DNA of 64,000 nt from Streptomyces cellulosae (GCF_000721105.1 NZ_JOEV01000002.1:62001-126000), one strand, 5' to 3'; positions 16,388 to 25,569 are shown, counted from the first letter of the stretch. Translations and numbers: made by a program. The notes: generated from the letters alone by a model not told the origin.

Positions 16388-16416
16388 TCTGCCCGCACTG
16401 CTTGAGGAGCCCATCC

Positions 16417-17307
16417 TTGGCCACCACTGCTCAGCCCCCTACCACCCCGAACGACTACTCCAGCGTCACCAAGACGCTGGATCTGCTCGCCCCGCGCTGG
16501 AGTGTGTGGGTGCTGATGACCCTCTCCTCCCAGCCGCTGCGCTACGCCGAGATCAAGCCCCGGCTGCCGTGGCTCGCCGACGGTCAGCTCCACCCCCGGC
16601 TGCGCCACCTCACCAACGCCGGCGTGGTCGAACGCACGGAGTACGCCCCGCGCCATGTCACCTACGGCCTCACTCGTCGCGGTGCCGAGCTGCTGCCCGT
16701 CCTGGCCGTGATCGCCTCTTGGGGCGACACCTACCTGGAGAAGCAGCTCGTCACCAGCAAGGCCACCGGTGAGCTGGAGCCCGAGCGGATCCCCCCGGCC
16801 CAGAACATCGACGACACGATCACTCTGATCGCCCCGCGGCACGCCACCCCGATCCTTATGACCCTGCAGGCCCGGGGCCGTGCGAGCGCCAAGGCCCTGG
16901 CCACCGAGGCTATGCCTGGATACGGGCTGACTGCTGTCTACAAGCCCTTGGACCGACTGGTGGCCGACGGCCTCGTCACGGTCACAGGCAGCGGCGACTT
17001 CCAGCTGTCCGCCAGCGGCCAGGCACTCGCCCCCGTCTTCCAGGCCATCACTACATGGGCTGTCCTCCCGTCCGCCGGGGCCGACCCGCTTCGCCGACCG
17101 GGGACCGCCCCGTCCCAGACCCGCTCCGGCACGTGGGCAACCACCCCGACGCGCCTTCCGGCACCCGCAGTTCCGGCCGCCTCGTCTGCCGGACCTGCCC
17201 TGTCCACCACCCCGCCTCCGGACGGCCCGGCGTGGAAGTCCAGCGACCTCTTCTCCCACCAGATACCCGCCCGCCCCATCACCCCGGCAGGAGGCCCGCG
17301 CCGATGA
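16417..17307 (+). CDS. HxlR-type winged-helix regulator with a duplicated domain
   Basis: Start at TTG 16417, with GAGGAG 16405-16410 in front. About 296 residues. The first winged helix (about 12-110) carries the HxlR signature LLAPRWSVWVLMTLSSQPLRYAEIKPRLPWLADGQLHPRLRHL. A second, diverged copy is at about 130-215 (LIAPRHATPILMTLQARGRASAKALATEAMPGYG). The tail is Pro/Thr-rich. The cysteine used by redox-type HxlR proteins is missing. Likely a local repressor or activator of the downstream transport and ligase genes. Overlaps the next gene by ATGA. Confidence 0.8.
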   Translation: MATTAQPPTTPNDYSSVTKTLDLLAPRWSVWVLMTLSSQPLRYAEIKPRLPWLADGQLHPRLRHLTNAGVVERTEYAPRHVTYGLTRRGAELLPVLAVIASWGDTYLEKQLVTSKATGELEPERIPPAQNIDDTITLIAPRHATPILMTLQARGRASAKALATEAMPGYGLTAVYKPLDRLVADGLVTVTGSGDFQLSASGQALAPVFQAITTWAVLPSAGADPLRRPGTAPSQTRSGTWATTPTRLPAPAVPAASSAGPALSTTPPPDGPAWKSSDLFSHQIPARPITPAGGPRR

Positions 17308-17819
17308 CAGCCGCCCTGCCCACCAGCGTCCTGCGTGAACGCCGCGCGATCCGGACCCTGTCCCTGCGCGGCCTTATACGCCTGATCAGCGAGATCGACG
17401 ACAACGGCCCTATCAGTCGCCAACGCGGCAGCCTGCAGGGCGCCCTCGGCGACCTCACCAACGGACAACTGCGCCACGCCATCGACACCGCACGCGACCT
17501 CGGCCTCATCCACGCCCGCGGACACGCCTTGGCCCGCTACCAGCTCACCGCTAGCGGCAAGGACCTGGCCGAGGTGTACGACACCGCAGCAAACTGGTCC
17601 CGAAGCAACCAACTCCCCAGCCGCACCAGTGACTTCGTCGCGCGCGTCCAGCACGCCTTCCAGATGCAGGACGGCGACCCGGGGCAATCCGGCGCAGCGA
17701 CCGAAAGGTCGGCTCCGCGCGCGGCGCTGTCAGAGTGGCTTACGGCGTACCCCCGCGTCCTGCACCAGGACATCACCCGCTCCTCCTGTGCGGCGGAGGA
17801 ATCGGGGCGCGCTGCGTGA
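17304..17819 (+). CDS. Second winged-helix regulator
   Basis: 171 residues. Residues about 20-100 form a winged helix (LRGLIRLISEIDDNGPISRQRGSLQGALGDLTNGQLRHAIDTARDLGLIHARG, then YQLTASGKDLAEVYD). It is shorter and more diverged than the HxlR neighbour. Overlaps the upstream gene by ATGA and the MFS gene by GTGA, so the three are probably made from one message. Confidence 0.65.
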   Translation: MTAALPTSVLRERRAIRTLSLRGLIRLISEIDDNGPISRQRGSLQGALGDLTNGQLRHAIDTARDLGLIHARGHALARYQLTASGKDLAEVYDTAANWSRSNQLPSRTSDFVARVQHAFQMQDGDPGQSGAATERSAPRAALSEWLTAYPRVLHQDITRSSCAAEESGRAA

Positions 17820-19054
17820 GATCCCGTGTCGGACCCTGGCATGCCCGTCGGCCGGTCCCCACTCTGCTGCGCGGCATCTATCTGCCGCGCAGCACGGACG
17901 CTGCCGCGTTCGCCATGGCCACCTACGGCATCCCGCTGCTGGTACTGGCCACTACCAACTCGGCCACCCTTACCGGCCTCGCGTTCGCGCTGGAATGGGT
18001 GCCGAGACTGGGTTCGTTCGCCTTCGCAGGGGTTCTGGTCGACCGCCACGGGACCACCGCCGTGCTCCGTTTCGCCTCCGCGGGCCGGGCCGTGGTTGTC
18101 CTGGCCACCGCGTTCATCTTGCCAACGCAGGCGGGCCTCAGCGCGACGGTCACCGTCATGCTGCTCGCCGCGTCCACCGGGATCCTCACTGAATGCTCCT
18201 ACATCGCGGCCGAGACCGCGGGCGGAGTCGCCGGCCGCGAGGCCGGCGCCCGCGCCCACCGCGTTCAGTCGGTGCTGCTCGGCATCGACCAGTTCGCCAC
18301 GCTGGCCGGCCCCGCACTCGCCGGGCTGCTCCTGCAGCGGGCCGGCGCCACCGGAATGCTGATCGTGATCGCCGCCTTCTCGCTGCTCACCAGCGGCTTG
18401 GCCCCGCGCCAGCACCACCGGAGCAAGCCCGCCGCGCCGCAGCCCGTCCTTAAGGGGCTGCACACCGGCTGGTCGACCCTCCGCGCGCTACCAGCCCTCA
18501 GCTGGCTGGTGACCGGACTGACCGTCTCCAACCTGACCGTCGGCCTGCTGCAGGCCGCCACCCCAGTGATCATCGTCAAACAGCTCGGACGCTCCGCGGC
18601 CGACGTCGGGCTCATCTGGTCGGCAGCCGCCGTCGCCTCTCTCCTCGCGGTCGCCCTGTGCCGCCGGGCGATCGACCGCTTCGGCCTGTGGCCCATCGGC
18701 GCCGTGTCCGCCACGATCGCCGCCTTGGCGTGCCTGGCCGTCTCCTTCGCCGACACCTACGGCGGCTACCTCACCCTGATCGCCGTCCTCATGGCCGGCG
18801 AGGGCGGCATGACCGTCGTGCTACGAACCCTGCGCTCCCGCCTCATCCCCGCACCGGTGTTCGGCGCCACCCTGTCGCTGACCATCCTGCTGCTCCTGCT
18901 GCCCTTCCCCCTCGCCGGTGTCCTCGTCGCCACCGTGCCGCCCGCCCAACTCGGCCACGTGATCACCATCTGTGCCGCACTGCAGGCCCTGGGCCTCTTC
19001 GCCGCCTTCGCCCGGCTGCGCGCCATCCCCGCCCTGCGCACCTCCTGCGCCTGA
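17816..19054 (+). CDS. MFS transporter (EntS/macrolide-efflux type)
   Basis: 412 residues from GTG 17816. About 12 hydrophobic segments. The A-motif-like loop after TM2 is FAGVLVDRHGTTAVLRFAS; a second half begins around residue 215 after a basic loop (RQHHRSKPAAPQPVLKGL). Best fit is the MFS_3/EntS group of exporters. It is the first of two MFS genes flanking the ATP-grasp ligase, which suggests export of the ligase product or resistance to it (inference). Confidence 0.8.
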   Translation: MRSRVGPWHARRPVPTLLRGIYLPRSTDAAAFAMATYGIPLLVLATTNSATLTGLAFALEWVPRLGSFAFAGVLVDRHGTTAVLRFASAGRAVVVLATAFILPTQAGLSATVTVMLLAASTGILTECSYIAAETAGGVAGREAGARAHRVQSVLLGIDQFATLAGPALAGLLLQRAGATGMLIVIAAFSLLTSGLAPRQHHRSKPAAPQPVLKGLHTGWSTLRALPALSWLVTGLTVSNLTVGLLQAATPVIIVKQLGRSAADVGLIWSAAAVASLLAVALCRRAIDRFGLWPIGAVSATIAALACLAVSFADTYGGYLTLIAVLMAGEGGMTVVLRTLRSRLIPAPVFGATLSLTILLLLLPFPLAGVLVATVPPAQLGHVITICAALQALGLFAAFARLRAIPALRTSCA

Positions 19055-19201
19055 CCCACCCGGTCACCCTCCCGCTCACCACCGGAGAGTTGATCGGGGA
19101 CCACCCCAGTGGGCGTCTGCCTTCGCGCTCCGACGCCGCCGCACCCCTGACCCAGGTGCCCTGCCTCAACTCTCCGTTGCCCCGCACTGTTTGGAGCCTT
19201 G
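19055..19201. other. Short intergenic region before the ATP-grasp gene
   Basis: 147 bp without a coding call. It contains no strong hairpin. A GGAG at 19193-19196 serves the downstream gene; its distance favours TTG 19202 over TTG 19199. Confidence 0.4.
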
Positions 19202-20464
19202 TTGTCCTCTCGCCCCGTCGTCCTGGTCGTTGCCGCCTCCGACATGGAGGCCCAGGCGTATCGCGGCACCTGCCTTCAGAACGTCGCCGCCCACTACGAC
19301 GTCGTCCTGATCTCCGGCGCCGTGCCGACCTGGGAGAAGGAGTTCCTCCTCGACTACGAGGTCGCCGACCCCGCCGATCAGGCGGCGCTGACCGCGGCCG
19401 GGCACGCGCTCGCCGAGCGGCACGCGCTGGCCGGCGTGATGACGTGGACCGAGTGGTATCTCATCCCCGTCGCCCGTCTGGCCCGCCGGCTCGGCCTGCC
19501 CACCACCGCTCCGGAGGCCCTCCAGGGCTGCCGCAACAAGCACACGAGCCGCAGCCTGTTCGCCCGCCACGGGGTGCCCTCCGCCGCCTCCGTCAGCGTG
19601 CGCACCGAGCACGAAGCGACAGGTGCAGCCCGGCGCATCGGCTTCCCCGTCGTCCTCAAACCTGCCGCGCACGCCGCGAGCATGGGCGTCATCCGCGTCG
19701 ACACCGCCGACCAGCTGCCAGCCGCGTACGCCTACGCCGCCAAGACCGCCAGCCACGGAGTGGAAAGCACCCAGGTCCTGGTCGAGGAATACCTCGACGG
19801 CCCGGAGGTGAGCGTCGAGTGCGTCACCCACCAGGGACAGACCACCGTCGCCGCTGTCACCCGCAAGACCGTCGGTATGCCGCCCCACTTCGAGGAACTG
19901 GCGCACATGGTCGACGCGAACGACCCGCTCCTTGTCACCGTGGCCCCGGCCGCCGTCGCGGCCATCGACGCCCTCGGTGTCACCGACGGCGTCAGCCACG
20001 TCGAGATCCGCGTGATCGACGGCCGCCCCCGCCTCATCGAGGTCAACGCCCGGATCGCCGGCGACATGATCAGCCACCTCGTCCACCTGGCCACCGGCGT
20101 CGACCTCGCCCGCGCCGCCGCAGACATCGCCTGCGGACGTACTCCCGACCTGACGCCAACTCGCCACCAGGCCGCGGCGATCCGCTTCATCTACCCCGCC
20201 TACTCCGGCACCCTCACCGCCCGCCGTGTCGCGGAACCCACCGGGGGAGTGGAGCGCGTGCGCTTCCAGCGGCAGGCCGGCGACCAGCTCGTGCTGCCGC
20301 AGGACGGGGGCGATCTGTTCACCGCTCGCATCGGCTACCTGATCACCATCGGGCCGACCGCCACCATCGCCCAAGCCCGCGCCCAGGAGGCGTACCGCAA
20401 CCTCGACGTCCAGGTCGCTGCGGTCGCGCACGCGGCCCCGGTCACGCAGGAGCAGGCCGCGTGA
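19202..20464 (+). CDS. ATP-grasp ligase (amino-acid/dipeptide ligase type)
   Basis: About 420 residues. N-terminal Rossmann-like part (VVLVVAASDMEAQAYRG), then ATP-grasp at about 115-310. Elements seen: CRNKHTSRSLFARHGVPSA (lid lysine region), FPVVLKPAAHAASMGV (ATP-binding Lys), VLVEEYLDGPEVSVE, and the metal-site string RPRLIEVNARIAGDMISHL, where Glu and Asn are the Mg ligands. A C-terminal beta domain (about 320-420) is as in L-amino-acid ligases and carnosine-synthase-like enzymes. Reaction class: ATP-dependent carboxylate-amine ligation. Substrates unknown. Confidence 0.8.
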   Translation: MSSRPVVLVVAASDMEAQAYRGTCLQNVAAHYDVVLISGAVPTWEKEFLLDYEVADPADQAALTAAGHALAERHALAGVMTWTEWYLIPVARLARRLGLPTTAPEALQGCRNKHTSRSLFARHGVPSAASVSVRTEHEATGAARRIGFPVVLKPAAHAASMGVIRVDTADQLPAAYAYAAKTASHGVESTQVLVEEYLDGPEVSVECVTHQGQTTVAAVTRKTVGMPPHFEELAHMVDANDPLLVTVAPAAVAAIDALGVTDGVSHVEIRVIDGRPRLIEVNARIAGDMISHLVHLATGVDLARAAADIACGRTPDLTPTRHQAAAIRFIYPAYSGTLTARRVAEPTGGVERVRFQRQAGDQLVLPQDGGDLFTARIGYLITIGPTATIAQARAQEAYRNLDVQVAAVAHAAPVTQEQAA

Positions 20465-21624
20465 ACCAGACCGCGGGGCCCGAGCTGGCGCGCAGCCGCC
20501 GTCTGCTGACCGGGTACTTTGCCGGCTTGGGTGTGGTGATGGCCGTCTGGGGCGCACGCATGCCCGCCGTTCAGAACACCGCCGAGCTGAGCACCGCCGG
20601 GCTCGCCCTGGTCCTGCTGGCCGCTGCCCTGGGCATGGTCGCTGGACTCCAGACCGGCGGACGCCTCGCCCGCCCGGCCTGCTTGCCCACACTGCTGACC
20701 GGCGGTGCCATCGCCCTCGCCGTCTGCCTTGCCGTCCTCGGGGTATGCCGCAGCCTGGAGAGCCTCCTGGTGGCAGCGTTCGTCTTCGGCGCCGCGCACG
20801 GCGTCCTCGACGTCGCAGTCAATGCCGCTGCGGTCCGCTGCCAAGACGCTCATGGCCGCCCCATCATGGGCCGGTTGCACGCGAGTTTCAGCCTCGGCGG
20901 CCTCACCGGTGCCGCGCTGACCTCAGCCACCGCCCACACCCCGCACACCGTCCTGTTCGCCGGCGTCGCAGCCACCGCCGCCACGGCGGCAGGTGCAGCG
21001 ACGCGCCTTACCCGCTGTCTTGCCAGCCCTGGACTCGAGCCCGTCCACAACCGTGTGGCACCGGGCTTGGACGAGCGCGGGGGTCTGTCGCGGCCCCGGT
21101 TGTGGCTGCTGGGCACTCTGGCGGCCGGAACCCTGCTGGGCGAGGGGGCCGCTGCCGACTGGGCTGCCGTCCACCTGCACGACCTCGGTGCGACCGCCGC
21201 GACCAGCGCCGTGGCGTACGGCGTCTACAGCGCCGCCATGGCCGCCGGTCGCCTCGCCGGAGACCGGCTCACCGCCCGCTTCGGCGCTCCCGCTGTTGTC
21301 CGGGCCGGCGCCGCCCTGGCCGCGCTCGGCCTCGCAACCGGGCTCGCAGGCTCCACCATCGCCTTTGCCCTCCTCGGGTGGGCAGCCTTCGGCCTGGGGT
21401 TGTCCGTCACCATCCCCAGCCTGATCACCGCCGCAGGCATCGGCGGACCCCGCGCGGTCGCAACCGTCGCGGTCACCGGCTACGTCGGCCTGCTCGCCGG
21501 ACCCGCCCTCATCGGCGCCGTCGCCACCGTCATCGCCCTGCCGCACGCGCTGCTACTGCCCGCCCTCCTCGCCGCCGCCGTCGCCGCCCTCGCTCCCAAA
21601 GCCTTGGAGAAACCCACCCCTTGA
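20461..21624 (+). CDS. MFS transporter (YbjJ/FucP-like)
   Basis: 387 residues from GTG 20461, overlapping the ligase stop as GTGA. Eleven to twelve hydrophobic helices; GARMPAVQN near the N-terminus and SFSLGGLTGA (about residue 140) are typical of the YbjJ group. The tight coupling to the ATP-grasp gene points to transport of its substrate or product. A reading frame that extends far upstream through the ligase gene is a shadow. Confidence 0.8.
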   Translation: MNQTAGPELARSRRLLTGYFAGLGVVMAVWGARMPAVQNTAELSTAGLALVLLAAALGMVAGLQTGGRLARPACLPTLLTGGAIALAVCLAVLGVCRSLESLLVAAFVFGAAHGVLDVAVNAAAVRCQDAHGRPIMGRLHASFSLGGLTGAALTSATAHTPHTVLFAGVAATAATAAGAATRLTRCLASPGLEPVHNRVAPGLDERGGLSRPRLWLLGTLAAGTLLGEGAAADWAAVHLHDLGATAATSAVAYGVYSAAMAAGRLAGDRLTARFGAPAVVRAGAALAALGLATGLAGSTIAFALLGWAAFGLGLSVTIPSLITAAGIGGPRAVATVAVTGYVGLLAGPALIGAVATVIALPHALLLPALLAAAVAALAPKALEKPTP

Positions 21625-22280
21625 CCCACACCTCCGTCTCCCCGAACGGCGTGGACGCCCTACTCCTCGACTACAACGGAGTCCTCGGACTCCAGCCCAG
21701 CACCGGCATGTGGACCCGCCTCGCTGACCTCGCCGAGTGGCCCGACCGACACCTCCCTTCCTTCCAAGAAGCCTTCTGGGCCCCCCGGAACGCGTACGAC
21801 GCAGGCGAACTGAGCGATCTCGCCTACTGGGCCAAGGTGCTCGGGCACCACCCCGGACCGAGGTGGCTGCGCACCCTGCGCGCCGCCGACACCCAGATGT
21901 GGACCCGCACCGACCCTCGCGTCCTCGACATCCTGTACCGCGCCCGAGCCCAGTCCGCGGGGCTGCCCATGGTCCTGATCTCGAACGCGCCCGCCCACCT
22001 CAGCAACGTTCTGGACGCCACCGACTGGCGGCGTGAGCTGATGACCGACGCCCTGTACTCCGCCCGCCTGGGCCTGTGCAAGCCCGATCCGGCCGCCTAC
22101 GAACGAGCCCTGGCCGCCACCGGCGTCGCCGACCCCGGACGTGTGCTGTTCGTCGACGACCGCGAGGACAACTGCCTGGCCGCCGCCGCGCTGGGCCTGC
22201 GCACCCTCCACTACACCGGCCCACCCGCCGACCTGGAGCAGCAGTTGCTGCCGATACTCGCGGACCGCACCGGGCTCTGA
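21621..22280 (+). CDS. HAD-superfamily hydrolase with DxN motif I
   Basis: 219 residues from TTG 21621 (TTGA overlap). Motif I is LLLDYNGVLG (about 14-23), so the second Asp of DxD is Asn. Motif II is ISNAPAHL (about 117), motif III LCKPDPAAYERAL (about 152-164, Lys), motif IV LFVDDREDN (about 176-184). The nucleophile Asp, Lys and acidic pair are present. The DxN form is known in some HAD groups but changes the general acid, so specificity is uncertain. End of the coupled regulator-transporter-ligase cassette. Confidence 0.75.
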   Translation: MTHTSVSPNGVDALLLDYNGVLGLQPSTGMWTRLADLAEWPDRHLPSFQEAFWAPRNAYDAGELSDLAYWAKVLGHHPGPRWLRTLRAADTQMWTRTDPRVLDILYRARAQSAGLPMVLISNAPAHLSNVLDATDWRRELMTDALYSARLGLCKPDPAAYERALAATGVADPGRVLFVDDREDNCLAAAALGLRTLHYTGPPADLEQQLLPILADRTGL

Positions 22281-22326
22281 CTCGACACCGCATTGCTCAC
22301 CGCCCAGCCTCAACCCCAGGACTTTC

Positions 22327-23199
22327 GTGCCCGACACCGAAGAGATCGACGGCGACGTCTACGTCTCCCCCCGCTACCTCGCCGGCAGCACCTACATCGG
22401 AGACCCTGCTCTGGAGCCGCTCCTCGCGCTCGGCTTCGACCTGCACAACGACGACCTTGGTAACGCCTACGTCACCGCTCCCGACCACCGCATCCGCCTC
22501 GGCTTCCTGCCCGAGGGAGACGACGACGGACTGTGGCGGATCAACGCCTACCGCGACCGTTTCGGGCCACCCGCATGGGGCGTCAGCTTCAACGACTCCG
22601 CCCCGACCGAGTTCGTCACCGCCTTCACCACCGCCCTCGCCCAGGCATACACCACCGGCCCCGGCACTTACCTCGCCGAGCCCGACCTCAAAGACCCCGA
22701 GCTCGGCGCTTTCGACGCCGTCGTCCCGCTGATCAAGAACGGCTGGCAGTTCCAGCACCCCCGCTGGGGGGTGATGGAACTCAAGACCCAGGACGGCATG
22801 GCCACCTGCGAATACACCACCGGCCACCTCAGTGCCGAGAAGGAACTCACCGCCCTTCAGGCCCGATGGCACCTCTGGGGTGGCCCGAAGAACGGCTACG
22901 CCCGCTGGTACGCCACCGCCACCACCCACACTCCCATCCCGCTGGTGAAGGCCATCACCCAGAGCGTCTCCGACCCGGCGCCCCTGCCACGCTGGAAGGA
23001 CTCAATGCCCCCCTGGCTGCGCGAGGTCACGCAGCTCACTCCCGTCACACCGCTCGCGCCCCCGGTTCCGACCCCGCTCGACGTCCAGCGCGCCCTCACC
23101 CGCCGACCGCCGGCGCTCGGCACCCGCAGCGTCCCGCGCTGGAGCACGGCCACTCTTCCTCCGGCGTCCGCCGCCCCACGCACGGCAGCGCGCCGCTGA
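22327..23199 (+). CDS. DUF317 domain protein (two domains)
   Basis: 290 residues from GTG 22327. Two DUF317 copies: about 10-110 (VSPRYLAGSTYIGDPALEPLLALGF, then WRINAYRDRFGPPAWGVSFND, then EFVTAFTTALAQ) and about 120-215 (AVVPLIKNGWQF, then WHLWGGPKNGYARWYATATTHTPIPLVKAITQ). The tail is Pro/Arg-rich. DUF317 is restricted mainly to Streptomyces and its mobile elements and has no known activity. Same family as 23247-23708, 36873-37244 and 37658-38395. Confidence 0.75.
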   Translation: MPDTEEIDGDVYVSPRYLAGSTYIGDPALEPLLALGFDLHNDDLGNAYVTAPDHRIRLGFLPEGDDDGLWRINAYRDRFGPPAWGVSFNDSAPTEFVTAFTTALAQAYTTGPGTYLAEPDLKDPELGAFDAVVPLIKNGWQFQHPRWGVMELKTQDGMATCEYTTGHLSAEKELTALQARWHLWGGPKNGYARWYATATTHTPIPLVKAITQSVSDPAPLPRWKDSMPPWLREVTQLTPVTPLAPPVPTPLDVQRALTRRPPALGTRSVPRWSTATLPPASAAPRTAARR

Positions 23200-23246
23200 T
23201 TCGCTGCCGCCCACGACCAGCAACTCCCTGCTGCCGAACGGACCTT

Positions 23247-23708
23247 GTGTCACTGATCCCTCTGGACGATCTCGACGACCACGACGTGGTCGAGGTCCTG
23301 CCCCGCCACCTCGCCGGCCCCGGCATCCACGAACTCGTCGACGTCTGGCCCTTCCCTTTCGATCAGGACTGGACCCTCCACCACTCCGGAGACGGCCCGG
23401 CCATCGTGATCAGTCCAGGCATGCGGCTGCTCGCCGGGCACGTATCGTCCGACGATCACGTGCGCGGTGGTGAGTGGTTGGTAGCCGCACATAAGGACCC
23501 CTTCCGGCCGGCCACCTGGACGGCCACGCTGGATGCCAGTACCCCCGTCGAACTCGTTCGCGACCTGTATGCCGCTGCAGAGGAGTGCCACCACCGTTGT
23601 CCCTGCACGCCCAGCACTTCTTCACCGACTTGCTCGACCTGCCCGTCCACGAACGCCGAGTGGTCGGCGACGCCTGCTACGCCGTCGTCTCGCCCGACTC
23701 CCCGCTGA
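23247..23708 (+). CDS. DUF317 protein, short, overlapping the next gene
   Basis: 153 residues from GTG 23247. Residues about 1-110 are DUF317-like (VVEVLPRHLAGPGIHELVD, then ERRLL-type strand region, then EWLVAAHKDPFRPATWTATLDASTPVELVRDLYAA). The last about 40 residues are Cys/Ser/Pro-rich and lie in the region read in another frame by the next gene, so the true end may be earlier or the overlap may mark a frameshift. Only one DUF317 copy is present. Confidence 0.55.
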   Translation: MSLIPLDDLDDHDVVEVLPRHLAGPGIHELVDVWPFPFDQDWTLHHSGDGPAIVISPGMRLLAGHVSSDDHVRGGEWLVAAHKDPFRPATWTATLDASTPVELVRDLYAAAEECHHRCPCTPSTSSPTCSTCPSTNAEWSATPATPSSRPTPR

Positions 23709-24475
23709 GGCTGCGCATCGAGTTCGCCCAGACCATCCGAGAACGTGAGTACGGCGGACTGCGCCTGAGCATCCTCCACCCTGACCGCGGCGCCCTCGAC
23801 CACGCGTACCTGTCCTTCGCCGACCACGGCACGTTCGCCGTCCGGGACGCCCGCCTCGGCAAACAGCCCGGAAATGACGGCTACGGCGTCGTACGGGACT
23901 GGCACCACGACGACACCTCACCCTGGATCGGCGCCGCCGTCATACCCCTGAGCCATGCCATCCAGGACTACCTGAAGGTCTGGACGCCCGAACCGCCCCC
24001 GCCCAGCAGCGCCAACAGAGCACGGCGGCGACCGGCTCAGCTCGATACGGATCCTGAGCCGTACCAGGGATGCTGGCACACAGACGCCGACTTCCTCACC
24101 CGCCTCCAGCGGGCCACACCGGTCTGGCTGGACATCGTCGACAGCGTCCTCGACGACGGACTTCCCCTCACCCAAGCACTGGTCGGCAGCCGTGAGTACG
24201 CTGCCCAACTACTCGACATTCCACCGGCGTTCGGCCTCCTGATCGAAGCCGAGGTCGCGGCCCGGATCGCGCATGCCGCCGGCCTATCGGCGGGCACACT
24301 GCGCGGCGCCTCCGTCGCGCAGGGCCTATCGCACATCGCGACGTTGCGCATCGAGGACCAACACCACCTCGTCCGGGCCGCCGCCCGCGGAAGCACGATC
24401 GACGCCCCCGCGCACCTTCCAGGGCAAACCCGTCCGGCCCCGCCGCCCCAGCCGTCGCCGGCCCGTACCCGCTGA
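23597..24475 (+). CDS. Hypothetical protein with DUF317-like N-terminal part
   Basis: Start set at TTG 23597 because GAGGAG (23579-23584) is well placed for it; GTG 23585 is too close. About 292 residues. The N-terminal half (VVGDACYAVVSPDSPLRLRIEF, then WIGAAVIPLSHAIQDYLKVW) looks like the second half of a DUF317 protein. The C-terminal half is helical (LTRLQRATPVWLDIVDSVLDDGLPLTQALVG). It may once have been continuous with the preceding gene; the two overlap by 112 bp in different frames. Confidence 0.55.
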   Translation: MSLHAQHFFTDLLDLPVHERRVVGDACYAVVSPDSPLRLRIEFAQTIREREYGGLRLSILHPDRGALDHAYLSFADHGTFAVRDARLGKQPGNDGYGVVRDWHHDDTSPWIGAAVIPLSHAIQDYLKVWTPEPPPPSSANRARRRPAQLDTDPEPYQGCWHTDADFLTRLQRATPVWLDIVDSVLDDGLPLTQALVGSREYAAQLLDIPPAFGLLIEAEVAARIAHAAGLSAGTLRGASVAQGLSHIATLRIEDQHHLVRAAARGSTIDAPAHLPGQTRPAPPPQPSPARTR

Positions 24476-24539
24476 CCGGCATTATCCCGCTTGCACCGAC
24501 GGGCAGCCCTGGCCGCGTCCCCTCCAGGAGAGTTCCTTC

Positions 24540-25549
24540 TTGCGTATCCGTTCCGCCCGTCGCCTGTCCGCCGTGACCGTCACCGTTGCCGCGGTGACCA
24601 GCGTGGTGGCCTTGGCCTCAGCCGCCTCCGCGAAGACCCCCGAGCCGACCCCGTCCACGTCCATCACTTCACTGACCGCGGCCGGGAACGGCGGCGTCAC
24701 CATCCTGAAGAAGGACCCGGGCGGCGATGTTCTCGCCGGCGCCACGTTCACCCTGCTCGACTCCATCGGCAAACAGGCCGCCAGCGGCACCACCGACGCC
24801 GAGGGCCAGCTGACCTTCCAGGACCTCGGGCCCGGTGTCTACCGGCTCAAGGAAGTCTCCAGCGGTAGCCCGCTGCACGAGGTCGTCGACGACCAGGACG
24901 TCATCGTCACCCCCGTACCGACACTCCGCTGACCATCATCGACCCGTTCAAGCTCGCCTCAGTTCTGCTGAAGGCCAAGGAGGACAAGACCGGCAAGCTG
25001 CTGGCCGGATCCACGGTCAGCATCGGCAGCGGCGACAAGACCATCCTGACGCTGACGACCAGCTCCGACGGAACGGCCAGCGGCAAGCTGCCCATCAACT
25101 CCCGCACCGGCAGCGACTTCTGGGTCAAGCAGGTGAAGGTTCCCGAGGGCTACGAGATCTACAAGCCCTCCAAGGCGTTCAAGGCCAAGCCGTGCGCCCC
25201 CGTGACCGTGACTGTCACCAACGCCAAGAGCGCCACCACCCCGCCGTCAACGGAGAAGCCGACCGACAAGCCCACCGACAAACCGAGCGACCGGCCCACC
25301 CCGGACAAGCCCGGCCAGGAAGAGGACACCTCGACGCCGTCTGCCTCGGGCACACCGACCTCCGACGAGACCGCGTCGAGCACCGTGGCCCCCGCCCCCG
25401 CGGGCACGCTCGCGCACACCGGCGCCGACGCCACCCCGTGGCTGATCGGCGGCGCCGGAGTCCTGATCGCTGGCGGCGGAGGCGCCCTCTTTGTAGTCCG
25501 CCGCCGACGCACGGGCAACTCCACCGACGACGGCTCCACCGCGAGCTGA
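24540..25549 (+). pseudogene. Sortase-anchored SpaA-like surface protein, interrupted by a frameshift
   Basis: TTG 24540 after AGGAGAG. Signal peptide (cleavage after ASA), then a prealbumin-like SpaA domain (VTILKKDPGGDVLAGATFTL..., YRLKEVSSGSPLHEVV). The frame ends at 24932. Another frame, open across the junction, continues the same protein: TPLTIIDPFKLASVLLKAKE, a second SpaA-like domain, then a Lys/Pro/Thr linker, LAHTG (LAXTG sortase motif), a membrane helix and RRRR, ending at 25549. Restored length is about 335 residues. Either a real mutation, a sequencing error or recoding near 24905-24930. If intact it would be a wall-anchored adhesin-like protein. Confidence 0.7.
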
Positions 25550-25569
25550 CCTCACCCGCCTCACTCCCC

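Noticed and set aside
18658-21624. A 988-residue open frame covering the ATP-grasp gene and the second MFS gene
   Set aside because: The first about 600 residues are an Arg/Pro-rich shadow in another frame of the MFS and ligase genes; only the last 387 residues, from GTG 20461, are a real transporter.
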